Shown here in pieces: positions 1 to 6,333 of a stretch of DNA of 10,466 nt; position 1 is the stretch's first letter; each line of letters starts with the position of its first letter. The notes beneath the pieces were generated by a model that had not been told where the DNA came from, did not search any database, and saw only the letters and a program-made list of their open reading frames with translations. Origin of the DNA: Hydrogenophaga intermedia (GTDB lineage: Bacteria > Pseudomonadota > Gammaproteobacteria > Burkholderiales > Burkholderiaceae_C); assembly GCA_945869245.1 (NCBI GenBank), contig CAMBOY010000092.1, positions 1-10,466 of the forward strand. The letters are read 5' to 3'. The position numbers were made by a program, and so were the translations under genes.

Positions 1-2
1 GC

Positions 3-227
3 GGCATGGTCGATGTGTACCGCCGGCTGCAGCCCGACACCACCGACGCTTGCTACACCTGGTGGAGCAACCGCGGCCAGGCCTACGCCAAGAACGTGGG
101 CTGGCGGCTGGACTACCACCTGGCCACGCCCGCGCTGGCCGAGCTGGCGTGCAGCGAATCGATCTACAAGGGCGAGAAGTTCAGCGACCACGCGCCCATC
201 ACCATCGCCTACGACACAAGGCTCTGA
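3..227 (+). CDS. xth: Exodeoxyribonuclease III, C-terminal part (5' end outside window)
   Basis: This is the last 74 or so codons of an exodeoxyribonuclease III, a Mg-dependent AP endonuclease and 3'-5' exonuclease of base excision repair that acts in the cytoplasm. The fragment carries the family's C-terminal landmarks in order: YTWWSNRG, then GWRLDYHLAT (substrate-binding and metal-site region), then FSDHAPI, which holds the catalytic Asp-His pair. The reading frame is open to the left edge, so the true start lies outside; the ATG at position 6 is internal. It ends with TGA at 225-227 and gloC starts one base later, so the two are probably co-transcribed. The family is normally about 250-270 residues, so roughly 70% of the gene is missing here. 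The family call is confident; the exact xth paralogue is not certain. Confidence 0.92.
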   Translation, partial: GMVDVYRRLQPDTTDACYTWWSNRGQAYAKNVGWRLDYHLATPALAELACSESIYKGEKFSDHAPITIAYDTRL

Positions 228-228
228 C

Positions 229-867
229 ATGTTCCGCTACCACACCGTCCCCGTTACCGCCTTTGCCCAGAATTGCTCCATCGTCTGGTGCGACGAGACC
301 ATGGACGCCGCCGTCATCGACCCGGGCGGCGATCTGGACCGCATCGAGGCCGAGGCCAAGCGCCTGGGCGTCAACCTCAAAGCCATTTGGCTGACCCACG
401 CGCACATCGACCACGCAGGCGGCACCGCGACCCTGGCCGAGCGCCTGGGCCTGCCCATCATCGGCCCGCACCCGGGCGACCAGTTCTGGATCGACGGTCT
501 GCCGCAGCAAAGCGCGATGTTTGGTTTTCCGCCCGCCGGCCACTTCACGCCCACGCGTTGGCTGGCCGACGGCGACACGGTGCAGATCGGGCACTGCACG
601 CTCAATGTGCGCCACTGCCCGGGCCACACACCGGGCCATGTGGTGTTCCACAGCCCCGAGGCCCAGCGCGCCTTTGTGGGTGATGTGCTGTTCGCTGGCA
701 GCATCGGCCGCACCGATTTTCCGCAGGGCAACCACGCGCAGCTGATCGCCAGCATCCAAGAGCGCCTGTGGCCCATGGGCGACGACACGGTGTTCATTCC
801 CGGCCACGGGCCCGAGAGCACGTTTGGGGAGGAGCGGCGCTTCAATCCGTATGTGGGGGAGCGCTGA
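229..867 (+). CDS. gloC: MBL-fold hydroxyacylglutathione hydrolase GloC (YcbL family)
   Basis: The 212-residue product is a metallo-beta-lactamase-fold hydrolase of the glyoxalase II type II (GloC/YcbL) group. It is expected to hydrolyse S-lactoylglutathione to lactate and glutathione in the cytoplasm, the second step of methylglyoxal detoxification. The full metal set is visible: THAHIDH (His57, His59, Asp61, His62), HCPGHTPGH (His133), GDVLF (Asp152) and PGHGP (His193). Its length and its opening, with PVTAFAQNCS near residues 7-17, closely resemble E. coli YcbL (about 215 residues) as I remember it. It lacks the C-terminal glutathione-binding domain of GloB, as expected for GloC. The ATG at 229 is chosen over the in-frame ATG at 13 because the latter would overlap xth entirely and add unrelated sequence. 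An AAGG at 218-221 is well spaced as a ribosome binding site inside the end of xth. Confidence 0.93.
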   Translation: MFRYHTVPVTAFAQNCSIVWCDETMDAAVIDPGGDLDRIEAEAKRLGVNLKAIWLTHAHIDHAGGTATLAERLGLPIIGPHPGDQFWIDGLPQQSAMFGFPPAGHFTPTRWLADGDTVQIGHCTLNVRHCPGHTPGHVVFHSPEAQRAFVGDVLFAGSIGRTDFPQGNHAQLIASIQERLWPMGDDTVFIPGHGPESTFGEERRFNPYVGER

Positions 868-883
868 GCCTGTGCAGGGCTCA

Positions 884-903
884 AAAACCAGTGTTTTGGT
901 TTT
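884..903. promoter_or_regulatory. Short A/T-rich dyad overlapping a -35 box
   Basis: AAAACCA (884-890) and TGGTTTT (897-903) form a perfect 7+7 inverted repeat with a 6-base spacer. The right arm overlaps the first bases of the TTTACA -35 box of the promoter that follows, which is a typical operator position. It lies in the gap between gloC and the LuxR-type regulator. It could instead be a weak terminator for gloC, because the right arm ends in four T, but the stem has only two G-C pairs. The dyad is seen directly; the role is inferred. Confidence 0.4.
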
Positions 904-929
904 ACAAATGGGGGAACAAGTGCGATGAT
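901..929 (+). promoter_or_regulatory. Predicted sigma70 promoter of the LuxR-type regulator
   Basis: TTTACA (901-906, five of six matches to TTGACA), a 17-base spacer, and GATGAT (924-929, four of six matches to TATAAT) preceded by TG at 921-922 (extended -10). Transcription would start near 936, giving a leader of about 29 bases before the ATG at 965. This also argues against the in-frame TTG at 932 as start codon, since it would lie upstream of the transcript. Confidence 0.5.
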
Positions 930-964
930 TTTTGGACAAGATCAACACACTCGACCTCCCCACC

Positions 965-1633
965 ATGTCCGATGGTGCATTTCCCGTTTTTCAGTCCAGA
1001 GCACCTGACGCGGTCGACGACGATCCGAGCGGTTTGCTCGGCTTGCTCATGCGTGCGCTCGACGAGGTGGACTACGGTCTGATGCTGTTTCGCCGCGATC
1101 AGACGCTCTGGTACGGCAACCACCTGGCGCGCGCCATGCTCGGGCGTGGTGATCCGCTGTACTTGCACCAAGGTCAGGTGCGCGCGCGGTCTGGCGCACA
1201 CCAGGCCGCGTGGCAGTCGGGGCTGGGGCGCGCCGCACAAGGCATGCGCTGTTTGCTGGACATTCCCGCAACCCATGGCGATGGCTCTGACAGTGCGCTG
1301 GCGTTGGTGCCCATGGCTCATCCGGCCGAACACCCGGGACGTGCGGTGCCTGTGCTGTTGATCTCCTGCCGCTCGGCCTTGTGTGCGCCGCTGAGTTTGC
1401 GATTTTTTTCCCAAACCCATGGCCTGACCCGAACCGAAGAGGCGGTGCTGGCCGATCTGGTTCAAGGCATGGAGGTGGAGGCCATTGCCAGCCAGCGCGA
1501 CATGGCGGTGTCCACCGCGCGCAGCCATGTCAAGCAGTTGCGCCTCAAAACCCGCAGCACCAGCATGCGCGAACTGCTCAACAAGGTGGCGGTGCTGCCT
1601 CCCGTGGTGAGCGCGGTGCGCACGCTCGGATAA
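965..1633 (+). CDS. LuxR-type HTH transcriptional regulator with a PAS-like N-terminal region
   Basis: The 222-residue protein ends in a LuxR/NarL-type DNA-binding domain (about residues 151-210). It shows the usual pattern GLTRTEEAVLADL, then an EAIASQ helix, then VSTARSHVKQLRLKT as recognition helix and linker, then MRELL. The N-terminal part is not a receiver domain; residues 33-60, around DYGLMLFRRDQTLWYGN, resemble the start of a PAS-like sensor fold, so it may sense a small ligand or redox state directly. The ATG at 965 is chosen over TTG at 932 because a good promoter sits at 901-929 and neither start has a convincing Shine-Dalgarno sequence. It converges with the subtilase operon with only 15 bases between stop codons. 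A dyad overlapping its -35 box could be its own binding site. Its targets cannot be told from sequence. Confidence 0.8.
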   Translation: MSDGAFPVFQSRAPDAVDDDPSGLLGLLMRALDEVDYGLMLFRRDQTLWYGNHLARAMLGRGDPLYLHQGQVRARSGAHQAAWQSGLGRAAQGMRCLLDIPATHGDGSDSALALVPMAHPAEHPGRAVPVLLISCRSALCAPLSLRFFSQTHGLTRTEEAVLADLVQGMEVEAIASQRDMAVSTARSHVKQLRLKTRSTSMRELLNKVAVLPPVVSAVRTLG

Positions 1634-1648
1634 GCGCCCTGGCGGTGT

Positions 1649-3292
1649 TTATGCGCGGTGGCGGCTGGTCCAGCCAGACGACAAAGCCCCGTACCCGATG
1701 CGCTGATCGTGCGGTAGGGTGCGTGGCGGTGGTGTGCCGTTGGCCAGCATGCGCGCCAGTTGTGGTGCGGCCATGCTGGTACCCGTCATGCGCAGCATCG
1801 CGCCGGGTCGCGACCCCGCACCCAAGACCCCGCTGAGGTGTGCGGTCTCGTCCGTGGGCAAGGCCCAGTCGGGGCGCTGGGGGGCGCCGCCAGCAGCTGG
1901 CCCTGCGCTGGAGTAGCGGGTCGCTTGCTTGTCCCAGAGCGTCGCCCCGGCCGCCACATGCGCCTGGGTGTGTTGCACCCCGGTGAGCCCGCTTAAGGTG
2001 CCTTCGCGGGTCACCAGACGGCCATTGTGTGTCGGACCCGGGTGGCGACGGAACCGCTGTTGGTCATACGTTGGGTCGTCCAGCCAGCTGTCCGGGCCCC
2101 GATAACGCCCACCGAGATTTTCCGACTGCCGGGCCACATACACATGGACCAAGCCGGTGGCGCCCGCTACACCCGCGACCCCGATCCGCCAGCGCCCATG
2201 TGGGGCGGCTCGCTGGGAGTGGCCTGTCGGGTTGAGCGCCAGCAGCGCCATGGGGCGGGTGTTGTCATGCACACCGGGGTGTGGCACCACCACGCCCACG
2301 GCATGGGCACGCGGGTTTGCCATGAACCCTTGTCCCACCAGTGGCAGGATGTGCCCACTAGGAGCGGTGACGGTCACCTGCACTTGGGAGATGTCGGTGC
2401 CCGGTGGCCACCACAGTTCCAGAAAACTGGGCGCCTTGCTGGCGGGCGGCACCACCCAGCCCAGGTCCTGGCAGCCGGTGTTGGCATCGAACTGGGCGTG
2501 TGCCCGGCCCTCACGGCTGTTGCCCGCGGCCAGCACCATGTCGACAGCCAGACGATGCTCATCCCAGGCTTGGGTGATGCGTTGCGCCAATGCGCGCTCC
2601 AGCAGGCTGCTGCCATCGTGTGGACCCGTTTGGGGGCCCCAACTGATGTTGATCACCAGACGCGCCGCATGGATGGCTGCGGCCTGGGCAATCGTGTAGT
2701 CCAGCCCGTCGAGCACATAGCGCCCCAGCCAGCGGCCGCTGGGGTCGTCCACCGCATCGCGTGGCAGGTTCACCAAGATCAGGCGACAGTGGCTGGCAAT
2801 GTCAGCGTCGAAGCCGCCTCCTGGGTAAGGCGGCTGCCCCGCCAACCAGCTCAGCACATGCGCTCCATGCGATACGCGGGGCATGTGAGGAAGGGGTGTG
2901 CTGAGGTCCATGTCCCAGTGCATGACGGTTGTACTGGGCAGGGTGATCCTATCTTTGACGACGGTGTATTGCGCAAGCCAAGCCCTGCCAATGCCCGAAT
3001 CGATCAGGCCGACGACGGTTCCCCTCTTGCCCGATCCGCCTTCCTTGTCTTCTTGAGGAATGTTCGGCCGCCTGTTCATGGGCGCGATCGCATGCGCCAG
3101 CTCGGCCCAGCGGTTGGCGGCGGGCAAGGTGCCGTGCGCCACGCGATGGGGTTTGATGGAGTGTCCGTCGTCTGACAAAACATCCACTTGCGAGGACAGG
3201 TGTGGACTCACCCAGTGGTACTGGGTGGCGTGCGCCCATTCCAAGTAGGCGTCGGCTTGTTGCCCAAACGTCAGCGGTGCCATGGCGCTCAT
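1649..3292 (-). CDS. Subtilisin-like serine protease (S8 family), apparently without export signal
   Basis: The 547-residue product has the complete subtilase active site: Asp98 in VVGLIDSGIG, His142 in SHGAHV, the oxyanion Asn258 in LAAGNS, and Ser506 in GTSMAAP. About 245 residues separate Asn258 from Ser506, more than a minimal subtilisin needs. This stretch contains beta-rich sequence (about 303-390, around QVQVTVTAPSG and VHVYVAR) that may form an inserted beta-sandwich domain. No signal peptide is seen; the first 90 residues are polar and could act as an intramolecular chaperone or partner-binding region. The ATG at 3292 overlaps the stop of the PAP2 gene as TGATG, and no Shine-Dalgarno precedes it, so translation is probably coupled. 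The frame stays open upstream to 3562, but that part overlaps the PAP2 gene. Substrate unknown. Confidence 0.88.
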   Translation of the reverse strand: MSAMAPLTFGQQADAYLEWAHATQYHWVSPHLSSQVDVLSDDGHSIKPHRVAHGTLPAANRWAELAHAIAPMNRRPNIPQEDKEGGSGKRGTVVGLIDSGIGRAWLAQYTVVKDRITLPSTTVMHWDMDLSTPLPHMPRVSHGAHVLSWLAGQPPYPGGGFDADIASHCRLILVNLPRDAVDDPSGRWLGRYVLDGLDYTIAQAAAIHAARLVINISWGPQTGPHDGSSLLERALAQRITQAWDEHRLAVDMVLAAGNSREGRAHAQFDANTGCQDLGWVVPPASKAPSFLELWWPPGTDISQVQVTVTAPSGHILPLVGQGFMANPRAHAVGVVVPHPGVHDNTRPMALLALNPTGHSQRAAPHGRWRIGVAGVAGATGLVHVYVARQSENLGGRYRGPDSWLDDPTYDQQRFRRHPGPTHNGRLVTREGTLSGLTGVQHTQAHVAAGATLWDKQATRYSSAGPAAGGAPQRPDWALPTDETAHLSGVLGAGSRPGAMLRMTGTSMAAPQLARMLANGTPPPRTLPHDQRIGYGALSSGWTSRHRA

Positions 3293-4440
3293 CACTGGGC
3301 CGCGGGAGTGGGCACAGATACACAGTGGCAGGGTGTCTGTTGGCAGGGATTGGGATCGGCCTTGTCCTCGCAGGGCACATGCAGTTCGCGCAGCGCGAGT
3401 TGGGTCAGGCGCCGCATCAGTGCGCTGCTCGGTGGGGGTTCGGCTGGCGTGGGATTTTCTGTCGCTGCTTTGTTGGCTGGAAAATCCCAGCTTGTTGGAT
3501 CGCCCAGTGCGCGACCAAAGCCCGGCTCGACGTGGGCCACCTGCTTGGCATCCAAACCACATTGGCCTAAAAAGTAGCGCGCCATCGCCAGCCCCAGCGC
3601 TTTGCCGGCGTGGGCGTCGATGGGGAAGTGCACGCCCGCCACCACGCGGTTCACGCTCACCCGCTCGGCCAGGCGGTCGAGCTGTACGGCCTGTGCGGAT
3701 GCCCTGTCCCTACACAGCAACACCTTCAACACCTCCACCAGCATGTAGATTTGTGCTGCGTGGCCCATGGGGTAGGTGCCGTGGCCAGGGGTGGTGATGA
3801 TGGGTTGTACCTGCGGCGAATAGGCGACAGGGCGTCTGCAGGCGAGCGCGTGTTTGAAGCGCACCTCCACCGCAATGACCAGCGACAAGGCGGCGCCCAG
3901 CCATTCCCAGGTCCAGCGGTGGCGGTCGGCTTTGAGCCCGGTGATGGCCGCGATGAAGGCGATCTGGTTGTCGATTTGGGTCAGGATTTCGGCCATGCGC
4001 TCTTCACGCAACGTGGCCCAGCTCTGTACCAGCGGCAGCTGCGCGGCAAAAAATGCCGGTGCTGGTCTAGTGAGTGAAAACCAGGCGGTCGAACCCGACT
4101 TCAGAACCAGGGTGTCTGGGCCCTGGGGAGCGAACGTCAGGCCTTCGTTGAGTTCTGCCTGCACCAGCGCCGCACGCACCCAAAGGTCCCAGTGTTCCAG
4201 CTCGGTGGGGTTGTCCAGGCAGCCGTGGTCGGGCGGGGGATGGTGTGGGCCATCCGATGCGAACGTCCCGTCGCGCGACATCATCAGCGCCTGCACCACC
4301 AGCGGGTTGGCAAAACTGTCGGCCAAGCTGCCGGTGCCCCCTGTGCCCCCGGTGCCACCGGTTCCTCCTGTGCCGCCCAATAGGCCCAGCAGCGCTGTGC
4401 CTCCGGTGCCCCCCCATTGTGTGCCTCCCAACAATGCCAT
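3292..4440 (-). CDS. PAP2 / vanadium-haloperoxidase-fold protein with Gly-Gly-Thr repeat N-terminus
   Basis: The 382-residue protein carries the phosphate/vanadate-binding motifs of the PAP2-haloperoxidase superfamily: K196-x6-R203-P204, then YPMGHA (His227), then R265-x5-H271-x3-D275. The overall style, with motif 1 after several helices (about 140-195) and no clear string of membrane helices, fits a soluble vanadium-dependent haloperoxidase-like protein better than a membrane lipid phosphatase. Motif 2 is normally PSGH; here Met225 replaces the Ser, a ligand-contacting residue, so activity is uncertain. Residues 5-36 hold eight Gly-Gly-Thr units. The tail (about 311-382) is Pro-rich and ends with four close cysteines (357, 366, 371, 373). 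The start is well supported by AGGAG seven bases upstream. It lies 30 bases downstream of the TPR gene and overlaps the protease start by one base. Phosphatase, haloperoxidase or binding role is open. Confidence 0.82.
   Translation of the reverse strand: MALLGGTQWGGTGGTALLGLLGGTGGTGGTGGTGGTGSLADSFANPLVVQALMMSRDGTFASDGPHHPPPDHGCLDNPTELEHWDLWVRAALVQAELNEGLTFAPQGPDTLVLKSGSTAWFSLTRPAPAFFAAQLPLVQSWATLREERMAEILTQIDNQIAFIAAITGLKADRHRWTWEWLGAALSLVIAVEVRFKHALACRRPVAYSPQVQPIITTPGHGTYPMGHAAQIYMLVEVLKVLLCRDRASAQAVQLDRLAERVSVNRVVAGVHFPIDAHAGKALGLAMARYFLGQCGLDAKQVAHVEPGFGRALGDPTSWDFPANKAATENPTPAEPPPSSALMRRLTQLALRELHVPCEDKADPNPCQQTPCHCVSVPTPAAQ
4333..4428 (-). repeat. Coding Gly-Gly-Thr repeat (eight 9-base units, five in tandem)
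   Basis: Codons 5-36 of the PAP2-like gene contain eight Gly-Gly-Thr units; five are directly in tandem (codons 22-36, positions 4333-4377). The units also sit in a larger partial duplication, ALLGGT followed by ALLGLLGGT. The codons vary from unit to unit (GGA, GGC, GGG and GGT for Gly; ACA and ACC for Thr). The DNA is therefore not a perfect microsatellite, and the repeat seems to be kept at protein level. Confidence 0.85.
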
Positions 4441-4447
4441 GGTGTGT

Positions 4448-4452
4448 CTCCT
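4448..4452 (-). promoter_or_regulatory. Ribosome binding site of the PAP2-like gene
   Basis: AGGAG on the minus strand, seven bases before the ATG at 4440. It fixes the start just ahead of the glycine-rich repeat and shows that the repeat region is translated. Confidence 0.75.
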
Positions 4453-4470
4453 GTGGTGAAGAAGTCGGAC

Positions 4471-6195
4471 TCAGTGTCCGACGGGAATGCCCGCATCGGT
4501 CAGCGCCGCTTGCACGCAGCGGCCCAGCCGCGTGTGGGCGCTGCTGCCGGTGCGCACAAACTGCGCCACGGTGTAGCCCGGTGCCAGCCGCAGCAACTGG
4601 CGGGCCGCGTGTTGGGCCAAGACGCGTTCGCCTTGCATCCACAAGGCCGTGATGTAAGCGCGGTGGGTGCTTAGGTGCATCACATGGCGGCGCAGCGACT
4701 GTTCACACCAGGTCCGCGCCTGCCCAGCGTCGCCCTGCACCAGCGCGCTAGACGCTGCCAGCGACTCAAAGTAATAGAGCAAAGGGTCCAGCGGCGACAA
4801 AGCCAGCGCCTGCTGGCTGGCGCGCATGGCGGTTTCGCCCTGATCGGCAAACGCTTCGGCCACGCCCCGAAACAGCCAAGCCAAGGGCTCGTTGGGGTGC
4901 TCTTGGGTGCAGGCCTGCAGGTCGGCCAGTGCGCCGGGTAGGTCGCGCCGGAGGTGCAGCCGCACAAATCCCTGCATGGCGCGCGCCAGCCCTGCGGCGT
5001 CGTTCGCTTCCATGGCCGCTGTGGCGTGGGCGTCGGCGCTGGCCGCTTCGTGTTCGGGCTCTTGTGTCAATGCGCGGGTCACACGCAGCACATGCCATTT
5101 GGCCAGCCAGGCGTGGGCTTGGCCCATATTGGGGTGGCGTTCCAGCAAGCCCAGCAGCGCCTGGCGGGCCACGCCAAAGTCGTCTGGGGCGCTGCGGTGC
5201 ATCAGGCCCACGCCGTTGAGCAGCAGTGCGTAATCACTCAGCGCGCGCAGTGGCTGTTGGCGCGTCCAGTCCAGTTGGGCGTGCAACACCGCGTGGTGCA
5301 CGCCAGTGCTCATCGCATGCACCAGCTCGCTGTCGCTAGAGAGCACGTCGCCCACCTGCGCCTGGAAGCTGTGCGCCCACACCGGGGTTTTGTCGCGTGC
5401 CGATTGCAAGCTCAGGTGTAACTGCAGCGTGCCAGCTCCCTGCTGGCCCACGACGCGGTACGACCCGCTGAGCACGTAGTCGGCGCCCAACCACCGCTGG
5501 GCGACCAGCGGCGCTTGGCTGCGCGCCGCCAGGGATCGGCTGCTCAGCGGGTGCACCACGCGCACATGGCTCGATCGCCCAAGCTGATGCGACACCCGAT
5601 CCACCAACAAAGGCCCGAACGCGCGGTGCTCGGGGCTGTCGTATGCCGCTTGGGGCGCGAGCAGCACCAAGCGGGGCAGATCGTTGGCGCGGGCGCGCCG
5701 GCCAGGGTGGCGGCTGGGCGGATGCAAGCGGTAGGCGCGCTCGGGTGCCATCTGGCCCTTGAGGTGACACAGGCCCAGATCTTCCACCTGGGCGTCCATG
5801 GGATCGAGCAAAGCGTCGCGCAGGCGGTGCCCAGCCAAGGGCAGCCGATCGGCGCCCAGTTGTGCCAGCGCGTGCAGGTGCGCGACCTGTGCGCCTTGTG
5901 TGGAGGGAACCGATGCCACCGTGTCCAGGCTCAGCCGCCAGTGGTCGCTGGGCTGCGCGCTGGCCAACTGCGGCAAACGCCAAGCGCAACGCAGCGCGTC
6001 GGTGGTGTGGTCGAACACCGCGCACAAGCCGATGTCGGATCGGTGCCACCAGTGGGCACCACCGCTGGCGACTTGCCGCTCCAACTGACGGCGGGCGCAA
6101 GACCAAGCTTGGTGGTGTGGCGCGTCAAGCCAGCCGCCCGCCTCGTCGAGTGTGAGGTAGAGCGCGGTGCCGTTTGGGGCGCAGGCATTGGACAT
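4471..6195 (-). CDS. Degenerate class III cyclase-like / TolB-like / TPR protein
   Basis: The 574-residue protein has the domain order of the bacterial adenylate cyclase-TolB-TPR family. Residues 10-157 match the outline of a class III cyclase homology domain: HRSDIGLCAVFDHTTDALRC corresponds to the usual GDG-then-DAVRCA segment, and LKGQMAPERAYRL to its closing LKG-x-VRAYRL. Residues 172-300 resemble the TolB/FlgO-like part (LGADYVLSGSYRV, then PVWAHSF). Residues 320-560 are tetratricopeptide-like helices, with HPNEPLAWLFRGVAEAF and LALSPLDPLLYYFESLA typical of the family. The first metal-binding Asp region reads YLTLDEAGGW, and the usual second-half catalytic segment is not recognisable, so it is probably a pseudo-cyclase acting as sensor or scaffold. 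No membrane segment is seen. The ATG at 6195 is preferred; a GTG at 6222 in frame is possible, and neither has a good Shine-Dalgarno. It is the first gene of the minus-strand operon. Confidence 0.78.
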   Translation of the reverse strand: MSNACAPNGTALYLTLDEAGGWLDAPHHQAWSCARRQLERQVASGGAHWWHRSDIGLCAVFDHTTDALRCAWRLPQLASAQPSDHWRLSLDTVASVPSTQGAQVAHLHALAQLGADRLPLAGHRLRDALLDPMDAQVEDLGLCHLKGQMAPERAYRLHPPSRHPGRRARANDLPRLVLLAPQAAYDSPEHRAFGPLLVDRVSHQLGRSSHVRVVHPLSSRSLAARSQAPLVAQRWLGADYVLSGSYRVVGQQGAGTLQLHLSLQSARDKTPVWAHSFQAQVGDVLSSDSELVHAMSTGVHHAVLHAQLDWTRQQPLRALSDYALLLNGVGLMHRSAPDDFGVARQALLGLLERHPNMGQAHAWLAKWHVLRVTRALTQEPEHEAASADAHATAAMEANDAAGLARAMQGFVRLHLRRDLPGALADLQACTQEHPNEPLAWLFRGVAEAFADQGETAMRASQQALALSPLDPLLYYFESLAASSALVQGDAGQARTWCEQSLRRHVMHLSTHRAYITALWMQGERVLAQHAARQLLRLAPGYTVAQFVRTGSSAHTRLGRCVQAALTDAGIPVGH

Positions 6196-6281
6196 GCCGC
6201 CATCGTGCGCTTGGGTGCCCACGGGGGCAAGCGTCTGGCTTGTTCGGGCGCAGGTTTTCTCCCCGGATTGGGTAGGAACGT

Positions 6282-6305
6282 GGCCTGCTTGCTGCGTGCA
6301 GGGCC
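6282..6305. repeat. Imperfect inverted repeat in the divergent intergenic region
   Basis: GGCCTGC (6282-6288) and GCAGGGCC (6298-6305) can pair with one bulged G across a 9-base loop. It lies in the roughly 140-base region between the divergent TPR and alpha/beta hydrolase genes, 28 bases before the latter's ATG. It could be an operator shared by the two directions or a leader hairpin. I found no convincing -35/-10 pair for either direction in this gap. Confidence 0.3.
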
Positions 6306-6321
6306 GACACTGGGCTCTTTT

Positions 6322-6327
6322 GGGAGA
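6322..6327 (+). promoter_or_regulatory. Ribosome binding site of the alpha/beta hydrolase
   Basis: GGGAGA ends six bases before the ATG at 6334. It decides the start in a frame that otherwise stays open back to 5515 through sequence antisense to the TPR gene. Confidence 0.7.
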
Positions 6328-6333
6328 TCAAGC

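Noticed and set aside
13..228. N-terminal extension of gloC to an in-frame ATG at 13
   Set aside because: It would overlap the xth 3' end completely, and the added residues are a frame-shifted shadow of ExoIII. The remaining 212 residues already match the family length.
866..882. GAGCC / GGCTC hairpin at the gloC stop codon as a terminator
   Set aside because: The stem has only five pairs and is followed by an A run, not a T run, on the plus strand.
932..964. TTG start at 932 for the LuxR-type regulator
   Set aside because: It falls just after the -10 box and upstream of the expected transcription start, and the extra 11 residues add nothing recognisable. It remains possible if another promoter is used.
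199..966. A 255-codon minus-strand open frame over gloC
   Set aside because: It is antisense to a gene with complete metal-binding motifs and shows no domain of its own.
2027..3175. A 382-codon open frame on the plus strand
   Set aside because: It lies fully antisense to the subtilase, whose four catalytic motifs are intact. The plus-strand product has no recognisable domain.
3293..3562. Longer subtilase reading frame starting at 3562
   Set aside because: It would overlap 90 codons of the PAP2-like gene in another frame; the TGATG junction at 3292 gives a natural coupled start.
5515..6333. Extension of the alpha/beta hydrolase frame upstream of 6334
   Set aside because: It would run antisense through the TPR gene; the ATG at 6334 has a ribosome binding site and directly precedes the first conserved strand.
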